Both the position numbers and the translations under genes were made by a program. From assembly GCF_034140825.1 (NCBI RefSeq), contig NC_089045.1, positions 131,501 to 195,500 of the forward strand: a stretch of DNA of 64,000 bases, written 5' to 3'. Positions 1 through 15,015 of the stretch are shown in pieces. The notes beneath the pieces are model-generated. The model worked only from the letters and a program-made list of their open reading frames with translations, was not told the DNA's origin and ran no database searches. Position 1 is the stretch's first letter. Every line of letters starts with the position of its first letter. The stretch comes from Oryza sativa Japonica Group. Its lineage: Eukaryota > Streptophyta > Magnoliopsida > Poales > Poaceae.

Positions 1-71
1 CAATTGTTGTTTCAACAATGTGTATTATGATTGGAATTGAAGTGTACACTTGGTAGAGTTGTTGAATACAG

Positions 72-3628
<3,557 letters not shown>

Positions 3629-4063
3629 AGACCCTGATGATGATCTTCAATAAAAGAGAGGGACATATATTGTTGCTTGCTTTGCGTGCGTAGGCCAAGA
3701 TTAAGATTATGTCATGTAAATATGTAATGTATCGTACAGACCTTGTTGTGTTTGAACCTAGTATGCGATCCATCATCTTAATAAGATGCAATGCAGCGCA
3801 ATGTGTGCCAGTGAACAGTAATGAGCTTGACTTGAGTTTATAGTAGTCTAGTATAGTGAGTAGAGGAAAAAAAGAGTAAATTGTATTGACGGTACGTAAA
3901 CTTGTCAAGTGGGTGCAATTTAGTATACGAACTTGTAAAACACTCATTTGGATGTATGAATTTGTTTGATGTGTGTGAACCAAGACCAAAAGAACACGAC
4001 ATGGCCAAGTTTAGCAAGTTAGACGTTGGTTAGGACATGATGTGCACAGGCATAAGACTGATA
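3629..4063. other. 3' flank of phototropin gene
   Basis: Phototropin 3' UTR to roughly 3690-3730, then AT-rich spacer. The stretch 3875-3930 resembles one arm of the foldback element at 1884-2439. No gene seen. Confidence 0.5.
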
Positions 4064-5060
4064 CAGGGGCGGGCCCACTTTAATTCATGGGTATTCAAAT
4101 GAATACCCAAGATTTTGGAAAAAAAAAGTACATATATGAAGTTATATTATTCCATATGTATATATAGAAAAAAAAGGAAAAATACTTATATCTATTCAAA
4201 ACTCAAAAGAAGCCCAAACTGAACCCTCCCACCACCCAACATTTCAGGCCCGTTGGCCCAATAGAAAAAAAAGGCCCAATTCCTCTCTAACCCTATCTCA
4301 TCTCCTCACCTCCCTCCCCTTCCCATCCCAGCCGCCACGCCCACGCGTCGCCAGCCGCCGCACGCGCCATCCCGGCCGCCTGCCCACGCGCCTCGCCCGT
4401 CCTCGCTGTCGCGACGTCGCCGCCCGCCGGTCGCGCTGCCCAGCCGGCCAGCCCACCAGCCGTCTGCGCGCGCGCGCGCGGTGCGCCTCGCCGTCGCCCG
4501 GTCGCCGGCCGCCCACAGGCCATAGCCGGCTCCGCGCCTCGCGCCTCCTCGGCCCTCGCCGCTTCGCCGAGTCGCCGGACGCCGGCTCGCCGCCTCCGCG
4601 TCTCCGCACGACCGCACCTCGCGCCCGGCGGCCGCCTGCACGCCTCGCGCCCTCGCCGCCTCCGTCCTCGAGACCTCGACAGCAGTCTGCAACGGTGAGT
4701 CGCCGAGTGCCCGTAAGACATGCTATATTGGTAAACTTGACTTCCGTTTTTATTATTGGTATTTTTATCTTTCTCCAAACAATCTTAAGCCTTATTAAAC
4801 ATTTTATTGAATAGGCCTTATTAAACAATCTTAGGCCTTTTTTATCTTTAGCTAGAAGAAATTAATTAAGACGAGATTTTTTTCCCCCTCTCTTTGAAAT
4901 TTGAATGAATTCAAAGAGAAAACGCTAGTAGTGACCGCCGCAACTTACTAACGTAGGAGAGGACAAGGAACAGGATGAGTTTGCCCAGGCTGAGGGCACA
5001 GAGGTGGTCGATGAAGCATAACGCGTACCACGTTCCTGAGCAAATGCCACTAGATGATCG
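4064..5060. mobile_element. hAT-like element remnant with GC-rich segment
   Basis: The sequence starts CAGGGGCGGGCCCACTTT, a hAT-type terminal motif, followed by an AT-rich part and then 4290-4700, which is very GC-rich and gives overlapping long ORFs on the minus strand made of Arg/Ala/Gly only. Such open frames reflect base composition rather than selection. I found neither a transposase nor a clear right end, so this is probably an internally deleted derivative; boundaries are approximate. Confidence 0.45.
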
Positions 5061-5099
5061 ATGATCAAGAACAACATATTAAAACCCTAAAAAAAGATG

Positions 5100-6204
5100 C
5101 CGTCAAAAAGGCGTGCAATTTGATCACACCATTTACATGGATTATTCTTCTCATCGGATGTCATGCATTGCAATTTGATCACACCATTTACACGGATTAT
5201 TCGAGATAATATAATTTCAGTACAAATTCAAAGTCTTTTTTCCCGGAGAATATAATTTCAGTACAAATTCAAGTACTAATTAACTTATTGACAAGGCATT
5301 GTCGACGAGCATGGCGACGCCGTTCGCCGTGGCGCGCAGGGAGGCCGGCAACGTGTCGTGTAGGCGTTCGCTGCTTCGAGGCGGAAGATGTAATGGTCCT
5401 TCCTCCAGAACCGCATAGCCAGCCCATCCGACGGGCGGGTCCACTTACACATACCACTCCACTTACACTTTCGTCCTCGCTTCGTGTAAAAGGGTTAACC
5501 CTGGAGTGATATGGTTCGAGGGAAGAGGCCTTATAAGTTAGTTCCACCCTTGCTAAACTAGCGCACATAGCTCTCATGGTATTAAACATGCGCACATAGC
5601 TCTCATGGGCCACATAGGCTTTGTCCTAATTAGGCCAGGATGTCATAGAAGTAGACACGGATGACATGGCCGGCGGAGGTGAGTGAGGTTGCCACAGTGT
5701 TGGCGGCATCGGCGGTGGCGGCGGCGGAGCAGGAGTTGGAGTTGAAGTCCTCTTCGTTGACCTCGAGTTTGCGTGTTGTCCTTGACCTCCTCCCTCTCCG
5801 CGCGGTGGAGGTGGTCTCGGCAACATCAGAGTTGCTCTTGGGAGGAGCTCGATGGCAAGTGCATGCTCAAGAGCGCCTACAAGATGGCCATGGCGGCGTG
5901 CTCTTGCTGCTGCCACGCGATGGTGGGGATGCCGTGCTACCTCTGGCGCACGTTGCGGAGCACCAGACGCGTGCGCCGTGTACACTGCCATGACGACGAC
6001 AACGTGGAGGAAGGAGGAGGAGGATGGGACAGCTCATTGTCAGACTTCGCCTGGAGCTCTAGCAAGGATGAGGAGGAGGAGGGCTCCACCTCCACTGAAG
6101 GTGGGGAGTACGGTGGCCACGGTGGCGGTAGAAGGGAAAGGAGGAATCAAGACCAGATGCGGCGGTCTCTGCGGCTGAGACTGATGAGCTTTAGGTGGGT
6201 CTAA
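5100..6204. other. Non-genic stretch with possible captured gene fragment
   Basis: 5115-5150 and 5168-5205 are short direct repeats, as are two ATAATTTCAGTACAAATTC copies near 5210 and 5255. From about 5640 to 6204 the DNA is GC-rich. The best plus-strand frame (5773-6204, 143 codons) has a Cys-rich patch followed by an acidic Gly/Asp/Glu-rich tail. It matches no family I know and has no convincing start or splice context. It may be a gene fragment carried by the repeats that flank it. Confidence 0.3.
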
Positions 6205-6224
6205 CTATTTTTTATTTACTTGTT

Positions 6225-6805
6225 TGACTGACATATGGGTTCTGCATGTTTTGTTTTAATTTGTTAGTCTTCAATTTTTCTCTTTTAATTTTTCTTTTTA
6301 GGTCAAACTACCACGTAAGCGTCACGTCGATGCCACGTGGGATGAAGACCTAGTTAAAGGAGCCATATAGGTACCATGCTAGCAAAAACCAGGGACAATA
6401 CTGTTGAGAGACCTTGTTTGCACTCGTTTTCGTAAGTTGGGATGTTGTATCTGCTTATTTGCGGTCTATGAACGAATTGGTAGGCCTGAAATTGGGCTTT
6501 GCTCTCCCATGTTACTTGCATGAATAAGTTTACTTTAAGTCCCTCAAAAATTGTTGCCAAGTCTGTAATTCGTCCCTGGACCTCAAAACCGAATACAACA
6601 CATCCCCAACGTACAAAACCAGTGCAAGCGAGATCCCTCGGCACTATTGTCCCCGGTTTTGGCTGATATGGCGCCTATATGGCTCCTATGACTAAGTATT
6701 CATCCTAGGTAACATTGACATGGCAGTTTGATCTTTAAAAAAATAAAATGAGCAAAATTGAAAACTAACAAATTAAAACAAAACATACAGGGCCCATATG
6801 CTCCT
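6225..6805. mobile_element. Foldback (long-TIR, Mutator-like) element
   Basis: The left arm, about 6225-6475, and the right arm, about 6480-6805, are diverged inverted copies: GTTTTGTTTTAATTTGTTAG near 6250 faces its reverse complement near 6775, and the GCCATATAGG segments match likewise. The arms carry the 'ccacgt...gatgaagacc...gggacaata' text common in rice Mutator-like termini. No ORF. Confidence 0.6.
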
Positions 6806-7060
6806 TTAATTTTTCTTTTTAGATCAAACTGACACGTAAGCGTCACCTCAATGCCACGTGTGATAAAGACCTAGTTAAAAGAGACACATGGGCGCCATAT
6901 CAGCTAAAACCAGGGACAATACTGTCAATGGACCTTATTTGCATTGGTTTTATAAGTTGGGGATGCGTTGTATCCGGTTATGAGCGTTCTAGGAAGACTC
7001 AGCGACAAAAATTGGGATCTAAAGTGAACTTATTCGTTACTTGCATAACAAAATGTTATG
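6806..7060 (+). repeat. Third, direct copy of the foldback arm
   Basis: 6806-7060 repeats the left arm of the preceding foldback in direct orientation (CACGTAAGCGTCAC, AAAACCAGGGACAATACTGT, GTTGTATC...GGTTAT). It ends about 55 bases before the ATG of the enoyl reductase gene, so it probably supplies that gene's promoter or 5' leader. Confidence 0.55.
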
Positions 7061-7115
7061 GGCTTCATCTTGTCTTGTTGTTGCTAGTACTTTCTAGAGC
7101 ACTCGGCGTGGAGGG

Positions 7116-9448
7116 ATGGCAGCGGCAGCTCGCTTGCTGCCGGTGGCGGCGAAGCGACTAACGACGACGGCGAGGGCGAGGCGCCTCTCCACCTCTACCT
7201 CGACGTCCCCACCCGCCACTGCCGTACTCTACGACCAGCACGGTCCGCCTGACAAAGTCCTTAGGGTGGCTGAGCTGCCGGCGGCGGAGATCGGCGAGCG
7301 CGATGTGTGCGTGCGGATGCTGGCCGCCCCCATCAACCCCTCCGACCTCAACCGCGTGGAGGGCGTCTACCCTGTTCGCCCTCCCCTCCCTGCCGCTGTC
7401 GCAGGCTACGAGGGGGTCGGCCAGGTCCACGCCCTCGGCGGCGCCGTCGATTCCCGGCTCCTCTCCCCCGGCGACTGGGTCATCCCTTCTCCGCCCTCCT
7501 TGGGCACCTGGCAGACCTACATCGTCAACCCAGCCACCGCCTGGCACAGGGTTCGCTCCGATGTGCCTCCCCAATACGTCGCCACCGTCACCGTCAACCC
7601 ACTCACCGCGCTCAGGATGCTCTGCGACTTCGTTAACCTCGCCCCTGGTCTCCTGTCACTGCTTTCTTCTCTTTTCTTTCCCTGTAATTAAGTCTCACCC
7701 CTAGCCCTGGATACGTTTGTTTCAGGTGACACTCTTGTCCAGAATGGCGCTACCAGCATTGTCGGCCAGTGCGTCATTCAGCTCGCCAAACTGCATGGTC
7801 TTCACACCATCAACATCATAAGGGACAGGTATGTATGCCTACCTACACTACATCAACGCATTCTGCATCCAAGCTACCCAATTGATGATGACTACGCTAG
7901 CATCTCCATAATTTGTTCTATAGGCCTGGTTCACAAGAGGCCAAGGACAAACTTAAACAGCTTGGAGCAGATCATGTGTTTACGGAAAGCCAGCTAGACA
8001 TCAAGAATATCAAAAGCTTATTGGTACTTCTCCCTACAGGCCTGCATTTCCGTTTCTTAATTCAACCTCAAACTACCTACTTGTCCACCCTTTTTCATAA
8101 TAAATATATGAACTAATGTGGTAAATTGTATTTACTCACTCTGATACTGTTGAACCAGTCCCCTGTATTATGGAAATGCTTCCACACATGGATGATCCTT
8201 GTAGACGCTTTTACATTTCTGCTAATAGAAATGGAGGGGTACCCACCCTTTTGATCAAACAAAAAGAAACTTGAAATGCTTGGGCTCCTAATTAAACTTA
8301 GTCATGAGTTTTACTGGAAGCTATTTTGCTGCTTCACAGCTAAATGTTACAGTGCTGTTTCATTTAATTAATGGGAGTGCCTCGCACTAAACAATTATCT
8401 AAAAAATTAACAGTAAGGAACAGGACAATCTCAACTGTTTCATTATACTGCTGCTATTTTGTTTACTGTGGTATCAGGGTGCTTTGCCAGAACCTGCATT
8501 AGGGTTGAATTGTGTTGGAGGAAATGCTGCTTCTGTCATACTGAAATTTTTAAGGTAGTGCTTTAAACATGAACAAAATTCTGATTAGAACCGTCTTTGT
8601 CTTCCACATATATTTATAAACTCTCTCTTTAGGCAAGGTGGCACAATGGTGACATATGGTGGAATGTCCAAGAAACCTGTTACTGTTTCTACTTCATCTT
8701 TCATTTTTAAGGTTAGTACATCAGATCTTTGGTCCTTAACAGTGGTCGACAGGGTTTCTAATTTCATATGCAATTTACTCCAGTTGTGTACTCTAAATGT
8801 TTATACCAATCTACTGCTTGAAGCTTCTGGCATCGTAATACTAGACTAGTCTAGAATTAGAATCAGGGGCGTTTGTCTCATAAGCACAAGTCATAGGGGC
8901 GGCTTTGTTAGACGACTGATCAGTGAACACAAGAATTTGTTTCTGCATCAAAAGTATCACCTGTGATATCATAAAGTTTTGAAACATCATGTAGTTCCGA
9001 AAGAAGAAACCCTGCATGGAAGTTTGAAAGACCAATCGTTTCTTTGTGCTACCATGTATCATGTCGTTTATGTCAATTACTTAGCATGGTTTTCATAGAC
9101 AGTATTTAACACAATGCTATTTTGTTAAGTAGGATCTTTCCCTAAGAGGATTCTGGCTACAGAAGTGGATGAGTTCAGATAAGGCAGAGGAATCTAGAAC
9201 AATGATAGACTACCTGTTGGACCTGGTGCACGAAGGCAAACTTAAATACGAGTACGTAATGCTACTCTCTTCTTGAATTGCTGTTGGATTACACAGAATG
9301 AAACAAATGTAGGTCCTATCATATATGAGGGAGAAATGAATTGTTTTCGTACAGGATGGAGTTGACGCCCTTCAGTGACTTCCATTTGGCTCTTGATAAG
9401 GCACTCGGCAAACATGGAAGCCAACCAAAGCAGGTTCTCAAGTTCTAA
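7116..9448 (+). CDS. MECR: Mitochondrial 2-enoyl thioester reductase (MECR/ETR1-like)
   Basis: NADPH-dependent trans-2-enoyl-ACP/CoA reductase of mitochondrial fatty-acid synthesis, in the zinc-free medium-chain dehydrogenase superfamily. Seven exons: 7116-7647, 7726-7828, 7924-8023, 8478-8554, 8633-8711, 9133-9251, 9355-9448; phases agree and give 367 residues, the usual size. The first ~35 residues are Ala/Arg/Ser/Thr-rich, fitting a mitochondrial presequence. Then come the GroES-like part ([21 protein letters not shown]), the cofactor domain ([28 protein letters not shown]), the [15 protein letters not shown] loop, RGFWLQKWM, and a C-terminus ending QVLKF. The first ATG is taken as the start. 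Transposon arms reach to within about 55 bases upstream. Confidence 0.9.
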
Positions 9449-10680
9449 GATAATGCAAGGACAACGGATGAGAGAGAGCTTGTATTACAAAAACAGGAGT
9501 AGAAAAAAGGATGTAAACAGTGCATGTGTGCGTGGCTAGGGGATCGGTGGCCTCTTTCAGTAGTAGTTACCAGGCTGACTTGGGAAGCGGCAATATGTTT
9601 TGCGGTGATTGCAGCGGATCTCTGTCCAATAATGGCGGATCACTTCACTTGAGAGTAGAAAGACGTAGTATATCACTTCACTTCAATCCCCCCGCGCAAT
9701 ATGACCTTGTGTGGTTGTAAGTTCTGAAGTGGTATTGATTACCGTCCGATCTGGAGAAAGAAAGTTTTCACTAGATTATCGTCACCGATTATTTGCTCTA
9801 AGTTTTCAAAAAAAATTCTTAAAAGATTTCTTCTGTATTGATTAGACCACTTGTTTTAAAATATTTAAGTTTATTTCTTAAAATATATAATCTATCCCTA
9901 TGATCAAGTAGATAATATCAAATAATCAAACTGTCTAAATTGCATTAATTTCTGAGTAAAATAAATAGTCAAATATCATATCCAAAAGTAGCACTATATA
10001 TTTTCATTCAAACTGAGGAAGTATGTTTGGCAGGCACAATACAATTATATAAACCTATATATACTAATCTTCAAAAAGAATTTTCATTTAACACGATTGA
10101 AATAGCTTGAGCCTTATGAAAAAGAGAAAAATGTTTAACGCGGCTAGTGTAAAATCAAAATGAGAAAACAATCACGCTCAGTTGTTTTTATGTTAGATTT
10201 AATTCTTTGACTCGGCTTGGGCACTCTTATATGATAACTCCGTTAGTTTTAAAAGGTAGAGATAATTTACTCCATGCTATTGAGCTTTCCCAGTTCAACG
10301 ATTTGCTTAAAAGGTAGAGATAATTTACTCCATGCTATCGAGCTTTCCCAGTTTAACGATTTGCCATCGACATTGTCTCTTTCTACAATATATCGATGAC
10401 TTCGTCGATGGTTGTATAATATTTTGAGCCATTTAAACAAAAATACCCTTAGAGGATTGATTTATCTAATTAGAAGTTTTAAAAAAATATGTAACCTCCT
10501 TACACAACATGGAAGTTTCTATAAGTTTCATGTTATTTTTGGCATCTTTACTTTCTACAAAAATATTTTTGTATGATATATCTCATAGAACAGATTCTCT
10601 TTAAAATGTACTCGAGCCCCCTTAAAAAAAAGAGAAAAATGTATTAACGCTCATGTGAAACCAAAATGAAAACAATTGAA
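9449..10680. other. AT-rich spacer with a 58-base tandem duplication
   Basis: 3' UTR of the reductase gene (to about 9750), then AT-rich DNA without a gene. 10251-10308 and 10309-10365 are tandem copies of one 58-base unit starting AAAAGGTAGAGATAATTTAC, with only a few differences. Confidence 0.7.
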
Positions 10681-10797
10681 AAGAAAAAGAAGATGAATGT
10701 TGAAGCAGGAATGAAACCCAAGGACCCCCTCCCTAGTAGATGCGATTGAGAGAGGGGGCCCACCTGTCTGTCAAAGACAGGACGCAGCCGCAGTGCC

Positions 10798-10879
10798 CCC
10801 CTCTCTCTCTCTCTCTCTCTCTCTTCTCTGGCTCCGGCGCCGCCTCCCCTCGTTTTCCGAGAGAGAGAGAGAGAGAGAG
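10798..10879 (+). repeat. (CT)n ... (GA)n pair in TON1 5' leader
   Basis: A CT run at 10798-10824 and a GA run at 10859-10879, separated by about 34 GC-rich bases, lie just before the TON1 ATG at 10896. They are complementary and could fold into a stem of about ten base pairs or more. CT/GA tracts are also common in plant core promoters and 5' UTRs. Confidence 0.8.
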
Positions 10880-10895
10880 GCAGGCGGAAGGGGGG

Positions 10896-13646
10896 ATGGA
10901 CGACTACGCGCGGGAGATGATGGAGCTCAAGACGCTCGTCACCCGCACCCTCGAGAAGAAGGGCGTCCTCGCCAAGATCAGGGTACAAATCCCCCATCCC
11001 TCTTCTTCTCTTCTCTTGCTCACCTTTCTGCGGATCTGACTCACTACTTGCGGATCTCAATCTCCGGCCCGCCGGAATTGCTTCTCTTCACTGTTTATTG
11101 CTTCCTCTCACCTTCGACTTCCATGCGCCGCACTTGTTGAAGGAATTTTCTCGTCTTGACAAAGTCTACTGCTCTATTTAGGTTTCAATTTGTTAAACAA
11201 AAAGGGATCTCACGCTTGCCCTACTTTTGTTTGCATTGTCAATTAGAGTGCAAAATGTTGATCTACACACATGCCATTCCTCGTGTGCCAAGATTCTAGA
11301 CATCTGCTATTTAATTTTTTTTGTTAAATCTATGTCCGAAATTTAGATAATAGTATTATCCTTGAGGAAGGAAGTGGATAGCTCTACTTTTCCTCATCTG
11401 TTGAAGCCAGGTTATAAAGCCATGTGCTCTCTTCAGTTTCAAGAACCATTACATTACATTACATACGAAAACCCTCCTATTACCATAAGGCGTGATCTTG
11501 TCTTGCACTCTTGCTTGAGTAGGCTGAGCTAAGAGCAAGTGTGTTCGAGGCCATAGAAGAGGAGGATAGGGTAGTGGAGAATGATGATGGTGGGAATCCC
11601 GCTTTGCTTGGTAGCTGCAATGACCGAGCTAAGCAGCTGCATGCTTCACCATCAGGTTTGCCTTCTTTTCTACCCAGAAGTTCAGATTGTTTCCCATGCT
11701 GCTTCAAAAATAATTTATCTCATATGTATGATTCTCTAGATTCCTTTTTTGGAGATTTGTTTTCATACCATTCTGTGAATTTGCAGCTTGCCAAAATGCC
11801 ACCATTGTGCCAAAGTAGCATCTTTATTCGCTTCATCTTTCTCTTCTACGCTTATGAAAGAACCTTTTTTCTATCCTGCTGATGATTAGTTAGTCTTTGC
11901 CTTTCATTTCTGCTGCATAGTTTCTTCTTCGGTTATAATTGATTTACGTCGAACATTTTCTACTGCTCTCAGGTAGGTTATTAACAGCACTTGTAAGTGA
12001 ATACTTGGAGTGGGCCCAGCTAAGTCACACGATGAAAGTTTATCTGCCTGAATGTAATCTGGTAACAGTTTGCCATATCTCATAAATCTTGGATGGATAT
12101 GTCCAAAATCAACATCTGCTAATGCTGCTATTGATTGTTGGCTGTTGCATTTGTAAATCAGCCAAAGGACTTCTGGAAGAATGAATTAAAGGATTTTTCT
12201 AACAAAAGCGGAGCTGAAGGGAGCAGGAGTGCTGAAAGTGGTCCCATGCTTCTAGATGTTCTTGAAGGATATCTCAAATATGAGGTACTCTTGCTAACTC
12301 AGAGTCTCAGGCAGACAGTATATAAATGTATATGGAAATCTTTCTGTTTATGGAATTTTGATTTGATTAAAATCCCTGTGTTGCAACAGGATTTTAATTA
12401 AAGAAAATTATTATTAACCCATTATTACCATCATTTCCTGCATACTTTTTTCTTTTAATAAAATGTAAGGAATTGGTAATGGAGGTGGTTGACATGTGGA
12501 CCCTTTGGTCCTACTTGACCTTTTTCTTTTTCAAATAGTAGAGAGTTGGTGGTGGGAGGGGTGGCAGATTCACCACTCACCACCACCACTACTCTCTTTT
12601 ATAAGAGTAAGTAAAGATATCCACATTTTTCTTTCGCTGTTCTTGAGCCCATGAATTAGCTATCAACACTTCTATTAGTGATACTAGTAAAATGTCCTTG
12701 TGTTGCATAGATTTCAACTAGCTATACTATGTATAAAATATAAAATACAATAGATAAATAATTATCGCTAAAACTTATTCACTTGATTAAATGAGACGAA
12801 ATGAGCACCTATGTATACTTGTATACAGATATACAATACTTTTCTATGGAATTTCTACAAATAATACACACAAGGCTACATATTTTTTAACCACGAAAAA
12901 TCTAGAGTGAGGTGGGTGTAGAACCTATCATAACCCCAAACTCTCTGTTTCTCTTACTCTTCTAAAAGAAAATGCATTTTTACATATCTTAGTTTTAATC
13001 TTTATTTGCTTATATTGCCTGATTTTGGTTACTTGAATTGCTACATTGAGCAGAATTTGTCTCAAACAAGGATGGCTGGTACTGGTAGGAGAATAATCAA
13101 TTCCGAGTCGGATCCGGCTCTAAATGCTGAACATAGGAACACGAGGAGGCCACCGTCGTCTTCTTCAGTTACAGGCTTGCCTCCTATGGGAAGGTAACAG
13201 CTTACTACTATTCAGCTATTCAATTTGCAGATATTTGTTGTTTCCTCAAAACACAGGTAACATTTCCTTGCAACTCGCAGGCCAATGCCATCGTCACAGA
13301 TGTCAGGTAAATTATAATTTTTTTCTCGGTTTGTTTATTTTATGCTAGAGTGCTCCTCTAAAGCTAGCGCTTTGGACATTCAGACCGAAGAGGGGGGTCT
13401 TCGGCTTCCAATGCAAGGAAGGATGAATACAACTGGAGATATGATGCTGATGATATCTCTGAAGAAGTGTTGCGAGCATCAAGTGCTCTAGAAAACGTCC
13501 AGCTAGACCGGAAAGCTCGCAATCTGACGACTTCTTGGAGGTTGGAACTATTGCCTTTCTTCTTTGCACCTTCCCTTTTTGCCTGGCCATTTGTTTCTGA
13601 TCATAGAATATCTGTTTCCAGGCATCCAGGCGACGGTGCTGAGTAA
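10896..13646 (+). CDS. TON1: TONNEAU1 (TON1) cytoskeleton protein
   Basis: Plant relative of the centrosomal protein FOP/FGFR1OP. With TRM proteins and a PP2A B'' subunit it forms the TTP complex that recruits PP2A and organises cortical microtubules and the preprophase band. Eight coding exons: 10896-10982, 11523-11655, 11973-12061, 12162-12284, 13054-13193, 13281-13306, 13384-13540, 13622-13646; phases agree and give 259 residues, as in Arabidopsis TON1a/b. The N-terminus MDDYAREMMELKTLVTRTLE is the TON1 signature. A LisH-like stretch (LLTALVSEYLEWAQLSHTMK) follows, then LLDVLEGYLKYE, a Ser/Pro linker, and an acidic helix DADDISEEVLRASSALENV. The 769-base intron 4 contains AT-rich repeats. 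The leader carries the CT/GA pair. Confidence 0.92.
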
Positions 13647-15015
13647 AATCGGAAGGTGGGATGGGTCCAATTCACCATTGCGCTGCTTGGACCCCCTTGG
13701 GCCATTTGTATCGTTTTGGTTGCTGCGGTGGGATTGTGCGCTTGCGTAGAAGAATGCTCAGTGTTGATCATGCCTACTGTACTCCTAGCTCATTTGTTTA
13801 TGCACCATATATGGGATTTGATTTCTGCTGGACAATCTTGTTCTTGTGCGTATAATTTTAGTTGCGTGTAGTTTCTAACAAATTTGCTTTTGCTTACATC
13901 GGGAATTCTTGTTACAACGTGCATACAAACCTGCCCTGCAGCAGCAGTTCTCTCCAAATCCAGTTTCCTGCTCCTCTTGTAACTCCTTTGAGCAGCATTC
14001 ACTTATTAGTTGCCAACAACAATTCCCAGCGGTATCATTTGATAAAACCAATTTGCACATAAACAATGTGTTAAACCAAGATTCTGGAGTGGTTACATTT
14101 CAGTTTTGTCACAGTATCATTTGGTAATTTATGCCTAATCTAGCTAGTAGAGTGACAGCACACTAGTTCGGAGGCCTAGCAATTGCCTATTAACACCTCA
14201 CTCAGTTCACTGACATTATTCCCCTTTTTGTTTTGTTTGAGGAGTATACCACGTTAACATGCCAATAATTGCTGCCAATGCTACTGGTATTGTTCCAAGA
14301 TGAGTAGATTGATCTCGAGATTATGCCTTCCCTCTGATCATCCACGTACTCGCGCGTGCTGCATCTCTAATTACTCCTGCAATGCACATCCAAGCACTTA
14401 ACATCGTAGCAACACATGACACAAACCTATACTATGTAGCACTGATTGACAATTTTCTTACAGAAAATACAAAAGGTGAAGCGACAATTACATTTCAGGG
14501 GTTAAACAAGTGTACTAACTCCAAACAAGCACAGACAATCGCAAGTACGACTGCATGTGTTCTTCAGCATATGGAATTTTGAGCGGACTTATATACACAA
14601 ATCTGTATCTCTTTTTCTTTTTTTCATATCAGTAAGTTAACAAGGCAGTCCTTCCTAGTTTGCAGTTACCTCAACCTTGATATACAGTGGCATGGAACAA
14701 TTCTTGGATGAGGCATTCTAGGGCAGCTATTTTCATGTTGCTGATTTTTTTTTCCTCTGAATAGATTAGTCAGCAAGGTCCTACAAAGTGCATGAATTTC
14801 ACGACATAGATTGTCAACTTTACAGTGAATGAATTCATTGCCAATCAATACCTATTCAGCTATCAACATTACTGCTTTTCCTGAACATATTCAGCTACCA
14901 AATGTGACCCTAAATTAATTATATTATGCGGTTGTGCCAGAATTCTCTTACATGAACCATCATGAAATCTCACTCCAAAACGGAAAAGCCTAGGCACACG
15001 ACAATTTCACAGCAA
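13647..15015. other. TON1 3' flank, no gene seen
   Basis: 3' UTR of TON1 and AT-rich spacer. I looked here on the minus strand for the second WRKY domain expected of the neighbouring gene and found no WRKYGQK-like frame. Confidence 0.6.

Noticed and set aside
4293-4828. Three overlapping minus-strand ORFs of 128-176 codons
   Set aside because: All consist of Arg/Ala/Gly-rich low-complexity sequence in different frames of one GC-rich block, with no homology that I recognise and no gene structure.
12440-12620. GGTGGTGGGAGGGG / CACCACCACC pair in TON1 intron 4 as a MITE
   Set aside because: Local purine/pyrimidine-rich inverted text, but no terminal repeats or target duplication could be found.
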